A stretch of 64,000 bases of DNA from Porphyromonas gingivalis ATCC 33277 (GCF_000010505.1 NC_010729.1:606501-670500), one strand, 5' to 3'. Counted from the stretch's first letter, positions 25,801 to 35,574 are shown. Numbers and translations are program-made. Notes: generated from the sequence alone by a model not told the origin.

Positions 25801-28465
25801 TTCTATAGGAGGGCCAATAGGAACAGATAAATTGTTTGCATTATTTGAAGAAATAGCAATTCCATCAAATGCAGAATATCTTTTAGAAAAAGCTATCGAA
25901 ATATATGAGGCTAATAAAGAAACCTTATATTTTTCATATCTCTCGGATTTTTGCTTTTCTATTTGCAAGCTCTGCCTTAAAGCCAATAAAAAAGACGATG
26001 CTGATGCATATTTTCTTTTAGGATCCCGGTATATGGTTAGCTATACATGGAGACGAGATATTACCTTATTCGAGGCAGTAGAATGTTTATCTTTTTTACC
26101 TCAACTAGACGCAGAATTAACAAAAGACAGCTTACAAAGAACATATGAGTTGGCCGAATCCGTAATTTATCATACAGACGGAAAAGATACGAAATGGCTA
26201 CCCATATATTGGTTTAAAGAATACGTGAAAATTGATTCGTTCGAAGCCTCTGTATGGTTAATGAATCAACTTTATAAAACTCGGTACTATTGGATATTAG
26301 AACACAATCTGCAAAATTTGTTAGAACATACACAAGGCGGTATAAACCCTATTGTAGAACAATTCATTTCAAACTCATTCATTGTTGAAAATGATGAATC
26401 CTACATCAAAACCACTATTAATATCAATGAGAAAATTGCAAATGAATCCCCTTTTTTAAACTCCTTTTTTGCTAAAAAGATTTATACTCGCCTTCAAAAT
26501 GAACGTCGCTCTGAATATTCGGATAGCTTGAATGATAAATTGCACAACTATTTTTCTTTATTGAATATCGAATACCAACCAGTAAAAAAACAAACTCCAC
26601 AAAGGAACAAAATACAAACAGAGAAAAAAAACAACTTTCGGACAAAAGAATTTTCAGATATGTCATTGTCTGAAATAGGTAATTGCGTTAAAAAAGGGAA
26701 TCTGTCAGAATCAGACTTTCATTCCTTGACCTATATCTTTGACAACTTAAAAATAGATGAAGAATCAAAGCAACTAATCAAAGATTGTGTCATTGGAAAT
26801 TCACGTTACAGATTTGATGATGACATTCCGTTAGAAAAACTGGGTATATTATTCGAAAGAAATAAGGAATTAAAAATCTACTTCAACGTTTTAGCATTCG
26901 TCTGGACGATTAGTGGTAATGGGAGTATTTTTCATCTCAAAGAAAAATTTAAAGAAGCATATTCTATAGATGCAGACAAATCCATCGAATATCTATTTGA
27001 GCTTCTTCCTATCATATTCAATGGAATAAACCGGGATTTTGCATGCAACTTATTAACAGCCTTAGTTGAAGCTGGATATGATTCAAAAAACATAATCGAT
27101 TCGGTTAAAAACCTCATTGATTGTATCGAATATAAAATTCCTGTTATCGAAAATAAAGATTGGAATCATGAGCTTGAAAATGAATTTGGTATGAATCAGG
27201 AGGAAATATTAATTTCTATTATGCTAATTCGTTCAAAAGCTTATACAACAGAGCGGCTTATACATACACTCACTGCATTTGCAACACTATTGTATAAGGA
27301 GCCTAACAAATTAATAAAACCATTGAAGTGGTTTTTCTGCAAACATGAATATTTTAAAGAATCGGTTATACTATGTGTATTAGATATTCTCTATGAATAC
27401 GATAAATTATATCCGGCATATATTAAAAACTTTACTTTTGAATTGGAAAAAATCTATCCTAAAAGATATTACTTAATAGATTGTCTTTTGGAACGATTTT
27501 TAAATAAAAAAGCATTTCCTATTATACTTCCGTCTCAGTCAGGGATATACCCCATTAATCGAAAGGATTTAGAAACGTTTTTATCCTTTAATAACAGATT
27601 AAAAAAGTTAGATGCTATAGAGATAGACGTAACTTCAGTTGTCGCCAAACACAAAACCATTTATTTGTCAAAACACAAAGACAAATTAGACCTATATGCA
27701 AATAGGTCTTATGAAATGTATGTAAAACATATCTATCCATCAGATTACATCTTACAAAGAATTAACACAGACCTGTATCAAGATTTAAGAACATTACAAA
27801 AAGAAGAAGAGGATGATTGCTACGATTTTCTCAGGATTAACACTAAAGCTTTAATTGCTCAAAATTTATCATTTTCATTGCGGCCAAAAGATTTAACTCT
27901 TCCATCACAAGGAAAAAGTTTAACTGAAAAATATCCAATAAAGAATGACAGTGGATGGATAAGATTAGCTCACTACGAAAATGAATTAAAAAAAAGAGAT
28001 AGACTTTTTGATTTGAAAGAATATCGGACTTGGGGTACTTGTCTTGGTGGTTTTAATAATTCAACTCCATTGGCTTTAGAAACACTTTATGATTATGCGT
28101 TTTGTTTACCAGATCATGGAGTGTTATTTGAATTTATACAGTACGACCCTTTAGAGAATTATCATTTATTTTGGCTTAATCCAATAATACTAGAACGGCT
28201 AGGAATAGTCATCAGTGACTTTTTGACTGGAATTGTCGCAAAAAATGAGAATGATGAAGTTGTATTAAAATATAATCAATGGAAAACTAATTACGTTGGT
28301 AATGGGGATTTTGGCATTAGAGAAGAAATACCAACAATTGAAGGTGTAGAGTTACTAATACGAGAAGACTATTTTAAAAAGATGCAACGAATTCTTGGTA
28401 AGCAATTATCGGAATATGTAACTCTATTTTTGAACTTCAAAGATGTTTCGAAAGAATCTGAGTGA
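22853..28465 (+). CDS. Giant STAND NTPase with N-terminal Cap4/DUF4297-like nuclease (Avs-like)
   Basis: The protein is 1,870 aa and the gene is clearly more AT-rich than the core genome. Residues 1-200: GYEYQDLLTVYYIL (9-22), then AFDDLTIE (44-51) and KKQIKYS (58-64). This fits the G-x-x-YQ helix and D...QxK core of Cap4/DUF4297-type PD-(D/E)XK nucleases. Residues 270-500 are a STAND ATPase: Walker A GEPGSGKS (289-296), Walker B IIIIDGLDHID (378-388), sensor-like SILLASQP, and a GNPLYL motif like GLPL of NB-ARC proteins. The remaining about 1,350 residues look helical and have no recognised fold; in Avs proteins this part is a TPR-like sensor of phage terminase or portal. The likely role is anti-phage abortive defence: target binding, oligomerisation, DNA cleavage. 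The role is inferred from architecture only. It is inserted as cargo between the coupling-protein fragment and the DUF3945 gene, with its own promoter box and terminator. Confidence 0.75.
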   Translation: MSLNAAHEGYEYQDLLTVYYILSEILNGNNANFIIDRKLNPDDAFDDLTIERSGIILKKQIKYSNAHTLQKKDISANSSYQLAIDDLYHSWLRNKNNEVRLCLAWNEPTDDLVQILSEQSGNKTFISHPTRLFQINIDKLWPVGKKPLAKWKRFRESSQNINRNDFAEFCMHLYIETNFPKFSLNIDSPGELETVVFQQAELLGIGTFPNHHITVKNFVARLILKVKEARSKGHNIHTQSIFISFNIKTDYGAIEQNFPIDKQKNVITKRTINNLIHEIQGHKKVVLWGEPGSGKSWLVNNFMTTAQKNGVHIVKHFCYTDLKDQLQKERIKQNTLYGNLIFDILKVFPHLSEKKTQKYASTLSELNLLIQNIDEPAIIIIDGLDHIDRVYNFHNYTDLSRDEIEIIEILENIECTENVSILLASQPISKLNNISGFHSFEIPKWKKQEIISLLKKHNIENFIINEKELSQILLAKSEGNPLYLTYLIKELQKTGEIEENFINNLPAYSYNLKEYYTYLLTKLNTRESLPKILSGVNFYLSKNELKEITGEGDFIEEALSALSPILKTNISQDGYIIYHESFRRYVLDILKDKNVSIEQNVFKPTIDWFKSKNIFSYTKAYRYGLQFFYNCHQYQEIEQHITKEFIVNSVSWGQPWKSIECNIQIMAQSAIHLQNFSLMIIVNELFKTIGSVENSYESSFNAYMECMGMTKGFEYVSNFLTFEGEPTLDNPVQGLQVCYISSRHNAFAPWNLYFDYFKKGEKIQLEDFKYYVRYFIAQEDTKALVEISKKVVRKKLKPFEEIFVHEFETISNSEYQKNLLKAEPSITNICIKKKDDKHKGIDTLIQQIKTSKGFSEKETEIVADFINQCNIQEIDKIEYEKISKQLSGINWFYNWLIYCVKITIINNKTDYTFDEVKEAFSYLIYDTEPFKGEPRTCDLYYIQPVIYKSIKEGLRFVNSVEEWKYIINLVIDVSYKTGTSFQGSIGGPIGTDKLFALFEEIAIPSNAEYLLEKAIEIYEANKETLYFSYLSDFCFSICKLCLKANKKDDADAYFLLGSRYMVSYTWRRDITLFEAVECLSFLPQLDAELTKDSLQRTYELAESVIYHTDGKDTKWLPIYWFKEYVKIDSFEASVWLMNQLYKTRYYWILEHNLQNLLEHTQGGINPIVEQFISNSFIVENDESYIKTTININEKIANESPFLNSFFAKKIYTRLQNERRSEYSDSLNDKLHNYFSLLNIEYQPVKKQTPQRNKIQTEKKNNFRTKEFSDMSLSEIGNCVKKGNLSESDFHSLTYIFDNLKIDEESKQLIKDCVIGNSRYRFDDDIPLEKLGILFERNKELKIYFNVLAFVWTISGNGSIFHLKEKFKEAYSIDADKSIEYLFELLPIIFNGINRDFACNLLTALVEAGYDSKNIIDSVKNLIDCIEYKIPVIENKDWNHELENEFGMNQEEILISIMLIRSKAYTTERLIHTLTAFATLLYKEPNKLIKPLKWFFCKHEYFKESVILCVLDILYEYDKLYPAYIKNFTFELEKIYPKRYYLIDCLLERFLNKKAFPIILPSQSGIYPINRKDLETFLSFNNRLKKLDAIEIDVTSVVAKHKTIYLSKHKDKLDLYANRSYEMYVKHIYPSDYILQRINTDLYQDLRTLQKEEEDDCYDFLRINTKALIAQNLSFSLRPKDLTLPSQGKSLTEKYPIKNDSGWIRLAHYENELKKRDRLFDLKEYRTWGTCLGGFNNSTPLALETLYDYAFCLPDHGVLFEFIQYDPLENYHLFWLNPIILERLGIVISDFLTGIVAKNENDEVVLKYNQWKTNYVGNGDFGIREEIPTIEGVELLIREDYFKKMQRILGKQLSEYVTLFLNFKDVSKESE

Positions 28466-28560
28466 TGAAATATTGTGATAAATTGAGAAATCTATTTATG
28501 TGTAAGAGGGAACGAAGATTATATAGGTGAGCTATCTAACGCCATCTAACGCCATCTGCA

Positions 28561-28593
28561 GCCACCTTCCTGAAAACAGGGTGGCATTTTTTT
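28561..28593 (+). terminator. Terminator after the STAND gene
   Basis: GCCACC and GGTGGC with inner CCTG/CAGG form a stem with an AAAA loop, followed by seven Ts. It separates the cargo gene from the DUF3945-topB pair. Confidence 0.8.
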
Positions 28594-28650
28594 ATATCCC
28601 ATACCTTTGATTTGATAATCAAATATTTATTCATTTAAAAATCAAAAGTT

Positions 28651-30135
28651 ATGGATGTAAATTCAAACAACAAGTCCGCCTCTGATGAACAGATGATGGA
28701 CATTCTTCTTGTCTTTGACAAGGAAAAGAAAACGATTAATGCCGTAAAGGGTATTGATGAAAACGGGGAACTGCAAACCGTTCCGCCGAAGCAGGAACAT
28801 AATAACGATTTCCTGAAAGTGGATAAGCAGGGTAACGCACTTGAAAATTTCTTGAAGAACTTTTTCAACCAGCTAAAAGACCCGACCCGTTTCAGTTTCT
28901 TCAAAATAGCACCCGAAGATACCGAACGGACAGTAAAAATCATTCAGGAGAATATCAAGAACCCGACACCTGCTGCCGATGAAATGCTTGATAAAATCCG
29001 TATCGAGCCTAAAGACCTGAAAGTGGAAAATCCGAAAGAATCCACAACACAGGAACAGAAGCCCGATACAAATAAGTATTTCATTGACCCTAACAAAATC
29101 AACTGGGACGACCTGAAAAATCTGGGTGTCACCAAAGAACAGCTTGAAAAATCAAAGGCTTTGGAGCCTATGCTGCAGGGATATAAGTCGCCTTCTACCT
29201 TTCCGATTGAAGCCAACTTCGGGTCAATGGTAATGAAAACGGATGCCCGTCTTTCGTTCCGTCCGGACAGTGAAGGGAATGTGGTATTGGCTATTCATGG
29301 CACCCGTAAAGGACCGGAACTTGACCGTCCGTTTTTTGGACACCAGTTTACGGATGAAGACAAAAAGAATCTTCGGGAAACCGGAAACATGGGTAGGATT
29401 GTTGATGTAAAAAACTACCGTACAGGCGAACTTATACCTTCTTTTATCAGTATCGACAAACAGACCAATGAACTGGTATCCATGAAGGCTTCGTCCCTCA
29501 AACTCCCTGATGAAATAAAAGGCGTTAAGCTGGATGAAAAACAAAAAGCTGACCTGATGGAAGGTAAAGCGGTATTCCTTGAAAATATGATTTCCGCCAA
29601 GAATAAGCCGTTCTCTGCCTTCGTTCAGGTTAATGCGGAGAAACGCAGCCTTGAATTTATCTTTCCTGAAAAAGAGCAAAAACAAACCCAACAACAGGGA
29701 CAACAGCAGAGGAACGACCAGCCAGAAGGGGTGCGTATTCCCAAATTCCTTGCAGGAGTGGAATTATCCGATAAACAGCAGGCTGATTTGCGGGCAGATA
29801 AAACCATCTATGTAAAAGGGCTGAAAGATAAAGAAGGTCAGGAATATAACGCCTATGTAAAGGTAAACCATGAAAAAGGAAAACTGGATTTCTACAAATT
29901 CAATCCTGATAAAGTGAAAGAGAAAGCCAAAGAAATAACCCCTGCCAACGAACATAAAACACAAGTAGCGGTCAATTCCGAAGGCAAAACGAACGAAGCG
30001 ACCAAGCATACGAAAGAACCTTTGAAGCCCGGACAAGCTACACCTACCGGGGAACAGAAGAAAAAGCGGGAAGAAAAGAAAGAAGAACAGAAGCCCGACA
30101 AACCTAAAAAGTCGCAAGGTCGCAAAATGAAATAA
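28651..30135 (+). CDS. ICE protein with DUF4099 and two DUF3945 repeats
   Basis: The protein is 494 aa. Residues 1-110 form an N-terminal domain (MMDILLVFDKEKKTINAVKG). Residues 140-225 match the DUF4099 type (NWDDLKNLGVTKEQLEKSKA, SFRPDSEGNVVLAIHG). Two DUF3945 repeats follow, about 285-345 (GVKLDEKQKADLMEGKAVFL) and 370-430 (GVELSDKQQADLRADKTIYV). The tail of about 60 residues is Lys/Glu rich and disordered. This protein regularly precedes topB in Bacteroides conjugative elements. Its function is unknown, possibly in transfer DNA processing. It is 95 bp from topB. Confidence 0.8.
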   Translation: MDVNSNNKSASDEQMMDILLVFDKEKKTINAVKGIDENGELQTVPPKQEHNNDFLKVDKQGNALENFLKNFFNQLKDPTRFSFFKIAPEDTERTVKIIQENIKNPTPAADEMLDKIRIEPKDLKVENPKESTTQEQKPDTNKYFIDPNKINWDDLKNLGVTKEQLEKSKALEPMLQGYKSPSTFPIEANFGSMVMKTDARLSFRPDSEGNVVLAIHGTRKGPELDRPFFGHQFTDEDKKNLRETGNMGRIVDVKNYRTGELIPSFISIDKQTNELVSMKASSLKLPDEIKGVKLDEKQKADLMEGKAVFLENMISAKNKPFSAFVQVNAEKRSLEFIFPEKEQKQTQQQGQQQRNDQPEGVRIPKFLAGVELSDKQQADLRADKTIYVKGLKDKEGQEYNAYVKVNHEKGKLDFYKFNPDKVKEKAKEITPANEHKTQVAVNSEGKTNEATKHTKEPLKPGQATPTGEQKKKREEKKEEQKPDKPKKSQGRKMK

Positions 30136-30230
30136 TTATTAACCACAAAAGCCGTGTAAACGAGCGCAGAGCCAAACTTGTTTGAGCTATGCCGAGTGCA
30201 GCCGGATTTATCTAAAAATCCAATTATATA

Positions 30231-32312
30231 ATGATAGCAGTAATAGCAGAAAAACCCAGTGTGGCAAGAGATATAGCCACCGTACTGGGTGCAACAAAAA
30301 AGAATGACGGGAACATTTCAGGTAACGGATACATCGTTACCTGGGCGTTCGGTCATTTGGTAGGACTTGCCATGCCTGATGCCTACGGAATCGAAAACTT
30401 CAGTCGGGAAAATTTACCCATACTACCGCAGTCGTTCCGGCTTATTCCCCGTCAGGTAAAAACCGACAAAGGACATAAGCCCGATAGCGGAACGGTTAAG
30501 CAACTCAAGGTTATCAAAGAAGTATTCGACCAGTGCGATAAAATTATCGTTGCTACTGATGCCGGAAGGGAAGGTGAATTGATATTCAGGTACATCTACC
30601 AATATCTTGAGTGCCGGAAACCTTTTGTCTGCTTATGGATAAGTAGCCTGACGGATAAAGCCATCCGGGAAGGATTGCAGAATCTCAAGGACGGGACAAT
30701 GTACGATAACCTTTTCCGGTCGGCAAAGGCAAGAAGCGAAGCAGATTGGCTTATCGGTATTAATGCTTCCCAAGCGTTAAGTATAGCTGCCGGACGGGGG
30801 ACGTATTCTTTGGGACGGGTACAGACACCCACGCTGGCGATGATATGTTCCCGTTATCTTGAGAACAAGAACTTCGTTCCACAGAAGTATTGGCAACTGA
30901 AATTACAAACCGGGAAAGATAGCATCGAATTTTCAGCCCTTTCAGAAGAAAAATTCGATAGCCAGCAACCTACCATCGACAAGCTGCAAACAGTAAAGGA
31001 TAGCGGTCAGGTGCAGGTTAAATCAGTAGAATGTAAGGAAGTGAACCAAGAACCACCGCTTTTGTATGACCTTACCTCCTTGCAGAAGGGAGCCAATACA
31101 AAACTTAATTTCTCCGCAGATAAAACGCTGTCTATTGCACAAAAACTCTATGAAGGCAAGCTGATTTCATACCCCCGAACCGGAAGCCGTTATATATCAC
31201 AGGACGTTTTCTATGAAATACCGGAACGTATTTCCCTGCTGGATACTTACGACCGGTTTGCCGGCTACGCAAAATCAATGAAAGGTAGTAATCTGAACCG
31301 TCGAACAGTGGATGATAAAAAAGTTACAGACCATCACGCATTGATTATAACCGAGAATAAGCCCGGCAGTTTACAGGCGGATGAACAAGCAATATACGAA
31401 CTGGTTGCCGGAAGGATGCTGGAAGCTTTTTCGCAAAAGTGTGTCAAGGAAGTTACTTCAATTTCTCTCACCAGTGGCGACAGTATTTTTGCAGTGAAAG
31501 GAACAGTAATAAAGTCTGCCGGATGGCGGGCTGTTTTCAACACCCAAGAAGAAGGCGAAAAAAATACCGTTTTGCCAGCATTAAAAGAAGGTGATAATTT
31601 AGCTCTCTCCGATATTGAGTTGCTGGAAAAGCAGACTAAGCCCAAACCGTTGCATACGGAAAGTTTGTTGCTATCGGCTATGGAGAACGCAGGGAAAGAA
31701 CTGGAAGATGTCGAACTGAAAGCCAGCATGAAGGATTCCGGTATCGGTACGCCAGCGATACGGGCAGCGATTATCGAAACTCTCTTTACTCGTCAATATA
31801 TTGTCAGGGAGAAGAAAGCCCTTGTGCCGACTGAAAAGGGACTGGCGGTTTACGATATAGTCCGGGACAAGAAAATCGCAGACGTGGAAATGACAGGGAT
31901 GTGGGAAAATGCCCTTTCCAAAATAGAAAGCGGGGAAATGAATCCCGATACTTTCCATAAAAGTACCGAAGTTTATGCTTCACAAATAACCAGCGAACTG
32001 TTAGGAATGCAGCTCACCTTAAAAACGCAGCTGGATTTAATCTGTCCGAAATGCGAAACAGGTAAAATTATGCTGTATCCGAAAGTTGCCAAATGTGATA
32101 ATACCGATTGTGGGCTAATCGTTTTCAGGAATAAAAGCGATAAGCAGCTATCCGACAAACAGGTTATGGAACTGGTAACAGCCAAGAAAACCGGATTAAT
32201 AAAAGGCTTCAAGAGTAAAGCCAGGAAGTCTTTCGATGCTTCACTGGCTTTTGACGACCAGCTCAATGTTGTATTCGTTTTCCCTGAAAAGAAAGGGAAA
32301 TCAAGGAAATAA
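30231..32312 (+). CDS. topB: DNA topoisomerase III (ICE-type)
   Basis: The protein is 693 aa. It has an N-terminal toprim domain (VIAEKPSVARDIATVLGA and VATDAGREGELIF), a type IA core with the active-site Tyr in ISYPRTGSRYIS (about residue 312), and the usual IGTPAIRAAIIETL block. A C-terminal zinc-finger-like segment follows (CPKCETGKIMLYPK with CDNTDCG). It relaxes or decatenates DNA with single-strand breaks. The plasmid/ICE lineage of topB is a standard part of Bacteroides conjugative transposons and probably helps element replication or transfer. It appears intact. Confidence 0.95.
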   Translation: MIAVIAEKPSVARDIATVLGATKKNDGNISGNGYIVTWAFGHLVGLAMPDAYGIENFSRENLPILPQSFRLIPRQVKTDKGHKPDSGTVKQLKVIKEVFDQCDKIIVATDAGREGELIFRYIYQYLECRKPFVCLWISSLTDKAIREGLQNLKDGTMYDNLFRSAKARSEADWLIGINASQALSIAAGRGTYSLGRVQTPTLAMICSRYLENKNFVPQKYWQLKLQTGKDSIEFSALSEEKFDSQQPTIDKLQTVKDSGQVQVKSVECKEVNQEPPLLYDLTSLQKGANTKLNFSADKTLSIAQKLYEGKLISYPRTGSRYISQDVFYEIPERISLLDTYDRFAGYAKSMKGSNLNRRTVDDKKVTDHHALIITENKPGSLQADEQAIYELVAGRMLEAFSQKCVKEVTSISLTSGDSIFAVKGTVIKSAGWRAVFNTQEEGEKNTVLPALKEGDNLALSDIELLEKQTKPKPLHTESLLLSAMENAGKELEDVELKASMKDSGIGTPAIRAAIIETLFTRQYIVREKKALVPTEKGLAVYDIVRDKKIADVEMTGMWENALSKIESGEMNPDTFHKSTEVYASQITSELLGMQLTLKTQLDLICPKCETGKIMLYPKVAKCDNTDCGLIVFRNKSDKQLSDKQVMELVTAKKTGLIKGFKSKARKSFDASLAFDDQLNVVFVFPEKKGKSRK

Positions 32313-32453
32313 TCTGAAATTCTGTATCTTTACCACAGAAAATTCCATTATGAATAGATTTTATGCTATCCGTAATTGAGGATTTTTGTGGTTAGCACCC
32401 GGTGGGGACGCCGTGTGCTTTTCGTAAAAGCTATTTATGTAGAATAATAGACA

Positions 32454-34094
32454 ATGAGTACAGATGTAAAAAACAAAATTATAGTTCCGAAAGACTTGCA
32501 TGGTTCTAAATTGCTATGCTTTCTTCATCCTAATAGATTTGAGACTGAGGATAAAAAACAAGCTGTTGAATTATTACATAAAATTTGCATGACAAATCTG
32601 ACGGATTTCCACAAGTCAAATCAAATTAAAGATTTAATCCTAACAGAGGAAGAACGGAAGCTTGTTTTATTTCACGAATGGAACAATTCTGAAAACGCAG
32701 AAGTGAAATCACGCTGTAGTGATGTTCTTTGTAGATTTGAGAAAGATAAACGTTTCATAAAAGTAATAATATCAAATAATTATCTTGTCGCTTATCAGTT
32801 ATTTGGTGAGATTGAATTTTTAATCCGCTCAATTACAGTTCGTGATATCAAGATTCTTAATACTGATGATTTTTTGAAAGATATCTTATCTGCAATTAAC
32901 GATAAATTTAGTCATCCATTTTGGATTCAGAGAGTTGTTGATTCTATAAAAAAATCATACCCTGTAGAAAAACTTGAAAAATTATGCAATTATATTGAAT
33001 GTCAAAAAAACAGCTTGATTGACGGTAATTATTCCGAAAAAAGAGAGTATATAAAAGCCCAATACTCACTTAAAGTAATAAGTAAGCAGATGTTTCATAA
33101 AGAAATGGCTTTATGTTTTGAAAATGAAGCAGATGCCACTGTGAATAATAAAGAGCCGAATACTTTTTATCCGAATTTAGTTGATATTTACCAAAATGCA
33201 TATAATGAAATTTTTCAAATTAAAAATCAAGCACCAGAAGAGTTTGAAAGGATAAAAGGTAAGTTGCTACAAGAAAAGTCTGATTTTATGGATATGCTTT
33301 CTCTCTGCGGTATTAAAACTCAAATAGAACTTTCTGATGATTTCATTAAAAGTGTAGAAAAATCCGTTTCAAAAATCACTATAGGTAATTTTATTGACAC
33401 AATTAACCTGATGCTTTCAATTCCTTTCATGACTTCGGAAGGAGTCAGTTCCTATGAAGCAGCAGTGAGAAAGGCAAGCCCTGTGTCTTCTATGTTTGGA
33501 CACAATCAGTTAGATAAAAAGGGAAATGTCGTAGGCGTAGCAGAGTCAGAGAAGTCATTAAAAACAGAAGCTCATATTTATTTTCGACAAAAAAGGCTGT
33601 ACGCAATATGGACATATATCAATCTTCATCAATGGTCAAATATAAAATCGGAAGAGGATTTTATCTATTTCTATTTGCAAAAGGAAAAACCAGTATATAT
33701 AGAAGAAGAAAACTTGATATTTTGGACTAAAGGAATTGCCGCAGGCTTAAATAAAGACTTTATAAGTGCATCTCATATCCTAATGCCATATTTAGAGCAT
33801 GCTTTGCATAATATTGCTGAAATCACAAAGGGAAACATAACTACTTTAGAGAAAAAACGTCAAGAGGCTCCTTCTTTAGGTGTAATTTTCCCGATGCTTC
33901 AAGGCGTGATTGACGAAGAAATACTATATGAAATAGAATCCTTTCTACAAAATGGGATAGATGTCAATTTCAGGAATAATTTGTCTCATGGACTTCTAAC
34001 TCATTTTGAAATTGAGAAATATGGAATCTATTTGTGGTGGATATGCTTAAAACTGTATTTTGAAGGAAAGAGTATAATTAAAATCGTTCCCTAA
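32454..34094 (+). CDS. DUF4209-domain protein with HEPN-like motif
   Basis: The protein is 546 aa, AT-rich in codon use and helical throughout. The C-terminal DUF4209 region has RNNLSHGLL (about residues 511-519), where R-N-x-x-S-H fits the R-x4-H catalytic pattern of HEPN ribonucleases, followed by a helix ending KYGIYLWWICLKLYF. DUF4209 has no established function. A HEPN-type RNase toxin or defence role is my inference from this motif and from the location: cargo directly after topB in a decayed ICE. Its last 17 bp overlap the convergent HTH gene. No partner antitoxin gene is adjacent on the same strand. Confidence 0.65.
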   Translation: MSTDVKNKIIVPKDLHGSKLLCFLHPNRFETEDKKQAVELLHKICMTNLTDFHKSNQIKDLILTEEERKLVLFHEWNNSENAEVKSRCSDVLCRFEKDKRFIKVIISNNYLVAYQLFGEIEFLIRSITVRDIKILNTDDFLKDILSAINDKFSHPFWIQRVVDSIKKSYPVEKLEKLCNYIECQKNSLIDGNYSEKREYIKAQYSLKVISKQMFHKEMALCFENEADATVNNKEPNTFYPNLVDIYQNAYNEIFQIKNQAPEEFERIKGKLLQEKSDFMDMLSLCGIKTQIELSDDFIKSVEKSVSKITIGNFIDTINLMLSIPFMTSEGVSSYEAAVRKASPVSSMFGHNQLDKKGNVVGVAESEKSLKTEAHIYFRQKRLYAIWTYINLHQWSNIKSEEDFIYFYLQKEKPVYIEEENLIFWTKGIAAGLNKDFISASHILMPYLEHALHNIAEITKGNITTLEKKRQEAPSLGVIFPMLQGVIDEEILYEIESFLQNGIDVNFRNNLSHGLLTHFEIEKYGIYLWWICLKLYFEGKSIIKIVP

Positions 34095-34356
34095 TCAGTT
34101 TGTGCACATCCGAAGCCTTATAGTAACATCTTCCATCATCTAATTTGATGTAAGGTAGAATACCCTTTGCTCGATAGCGTTGAAGTGTGCGAAGGCTGAC
34201 TTTCAAGAGAAACATCAAATCCTGATTATCTAAAAGTTGTTCACCATCCAAGCAATTACGTTGGGTTGTCAATCGTTCGATTTTCTTATCCGCCATTTCG
34301 AACCTGTCCATTATACGTTCCATCCAGGCGATGAATGTTTCTCTATCTATATTCAT
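34078..34356 (-). CDS. Excisionase-like helix-turn-helix protein
   Basis: The protein is 92 aa. The N-terminal half is a short coiled-coil-like helix (WMERIMDRFEMADKKIERL). The C-terminal half is a MerR/excisionase-type HTH (DLMFLLKVSLRTLQRYRAKG, then ILPYIKLDDGRCYYKASDVH). Such proteins act as excision or regulation factors in Bacteroides ICEs. It lies 12 bp downstream of the primase/RepA-like gene on the same strand. Confidence 0.8.
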   Translation of the reverse strand: MNIDRETFIAWMERIMDRFEMADKKIERLTTQRNCLDGEQLLDNQDLMFLLKVSLRTLQRYRAKGILPYIKLDDGRCYYKASDVHKLIRERF

Positions 34357-34368
34357 GACAATAACCGA

Positions 34369-35574
34369 TTAAAAATGACCTTTGATAAAATAACTCTGAT
34401 TTGAAGGATCTTTGATGATAATTTCCTTCTCCCGCATAAAACGGATATAGCTTTTCGCCGTGCGTTCCTTTACATCCATAATTTGCTGTATCTGTTCGCA
34501 CAAATCTATATAAGTGATAAATGTTTGTTGGTCGAAAACTTCACGGGTAACGCTTACCAGTTCCTTTTCTTTCCGTTTCTCTTTCTCTTCACGGGGCTTT
34601 TCTCCAAGATACAGGTGCATTCCGACTTCTTTGTTCCAAGTGAACTGCATTAACGGAACATCCAAAGGACTGCCTTCACGAACTTTCAGAGCCTTCACGA
34701 CTGATATAGTCGGATCATTATCCAACTCAATGGAAAGAATCGCAGCCGCTTTACGTTGCAGTTCCGACCCCAAGTGCCCACGAAGCTTTAATCCGTTCGG
34801 AACATAGTGCAATACACAAACAATACAGGTCTGATATATTCCAGCCAATCGGTAGAGTTCATCGACAACCCGCAAACTTTCGGCTTCATCATTGGCGGAA
34901 TGTACCAAATCGGCAATACCATCTATTACAACCAACTGGATACCGCCATATTGATAATGAAACTTATCCATGCTTTGTACAATAGCCTGTAAACGTTCTT
35001 TGCGGGACATCCCGGTAAGACAGAAGGCTTTCAACTCTTCCGGCTTTTCTGCTTGTTTTGCCCGCTTTAATAGGTTGGAAACATTCTTAAACAGCTGTAC
35101 TTCGGACTGTTCTGTATCATACAGCAGAACAGCTTTATTTTGACTGTTTTCGTATACATGGATTCCCAACGTATCTATACGAACATTTTCCGGTTTTATC
35201 GACCCAGCCACCAGTGCTGCCACATAGTTGCTTTTCCCAGTTCCTTCACCGCCTGTGATACAAAGGATATTTCCTTGTGTACCCAGTGGTACATCCCCGG
35301 CAGATATGATTTCCTGTGCTTTTGCCGGAGGATTATTAAAGTCTATTTCGCACGATTTCAGCATAGTCATAGTATCGCTGTATAGAGTATCTAAAAAATC
35401 AAGGAAGAGTTTCAGAAACGATTCACGGTTATTCCCAAGCCTGAAATAATCGGATATATCTTTCTCTTCTTTTGTTCCTGAAAGTGGTAATAGAAGGCGT
35501 TTTACGCCGTATTCTGCCAACTGTTTTTTATGTTTGGAAGAACTCTCAAGCCCGGTTTTATCTACATCATAAAG
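34369..35574 (-). pseudogene. Toprim/RepA-like AAA ATPase (ICE replication protein), N-terminus lost
   Basis: About 402 native codons remain. They start in a toprim motif (LLYDVDKTGLESS), followed by a RepA/AAA_25-type ATPase with Walker A TGGEGTGKSN and Walker B LVVIDGIADLV, and a C-terminal winged-helix segment (KERTAKSYIRFMREKEI). Such proteins act as primase-helicases for ICE or plasmid replication. The 5' end, with the expected primase zinc-finger part, is removed by the IS982-family element; the open frame simply runs 41 codons into that IS up to 35697. A product of 442 aa could still be made but would lack the primase domain. Confidence 0.8.
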
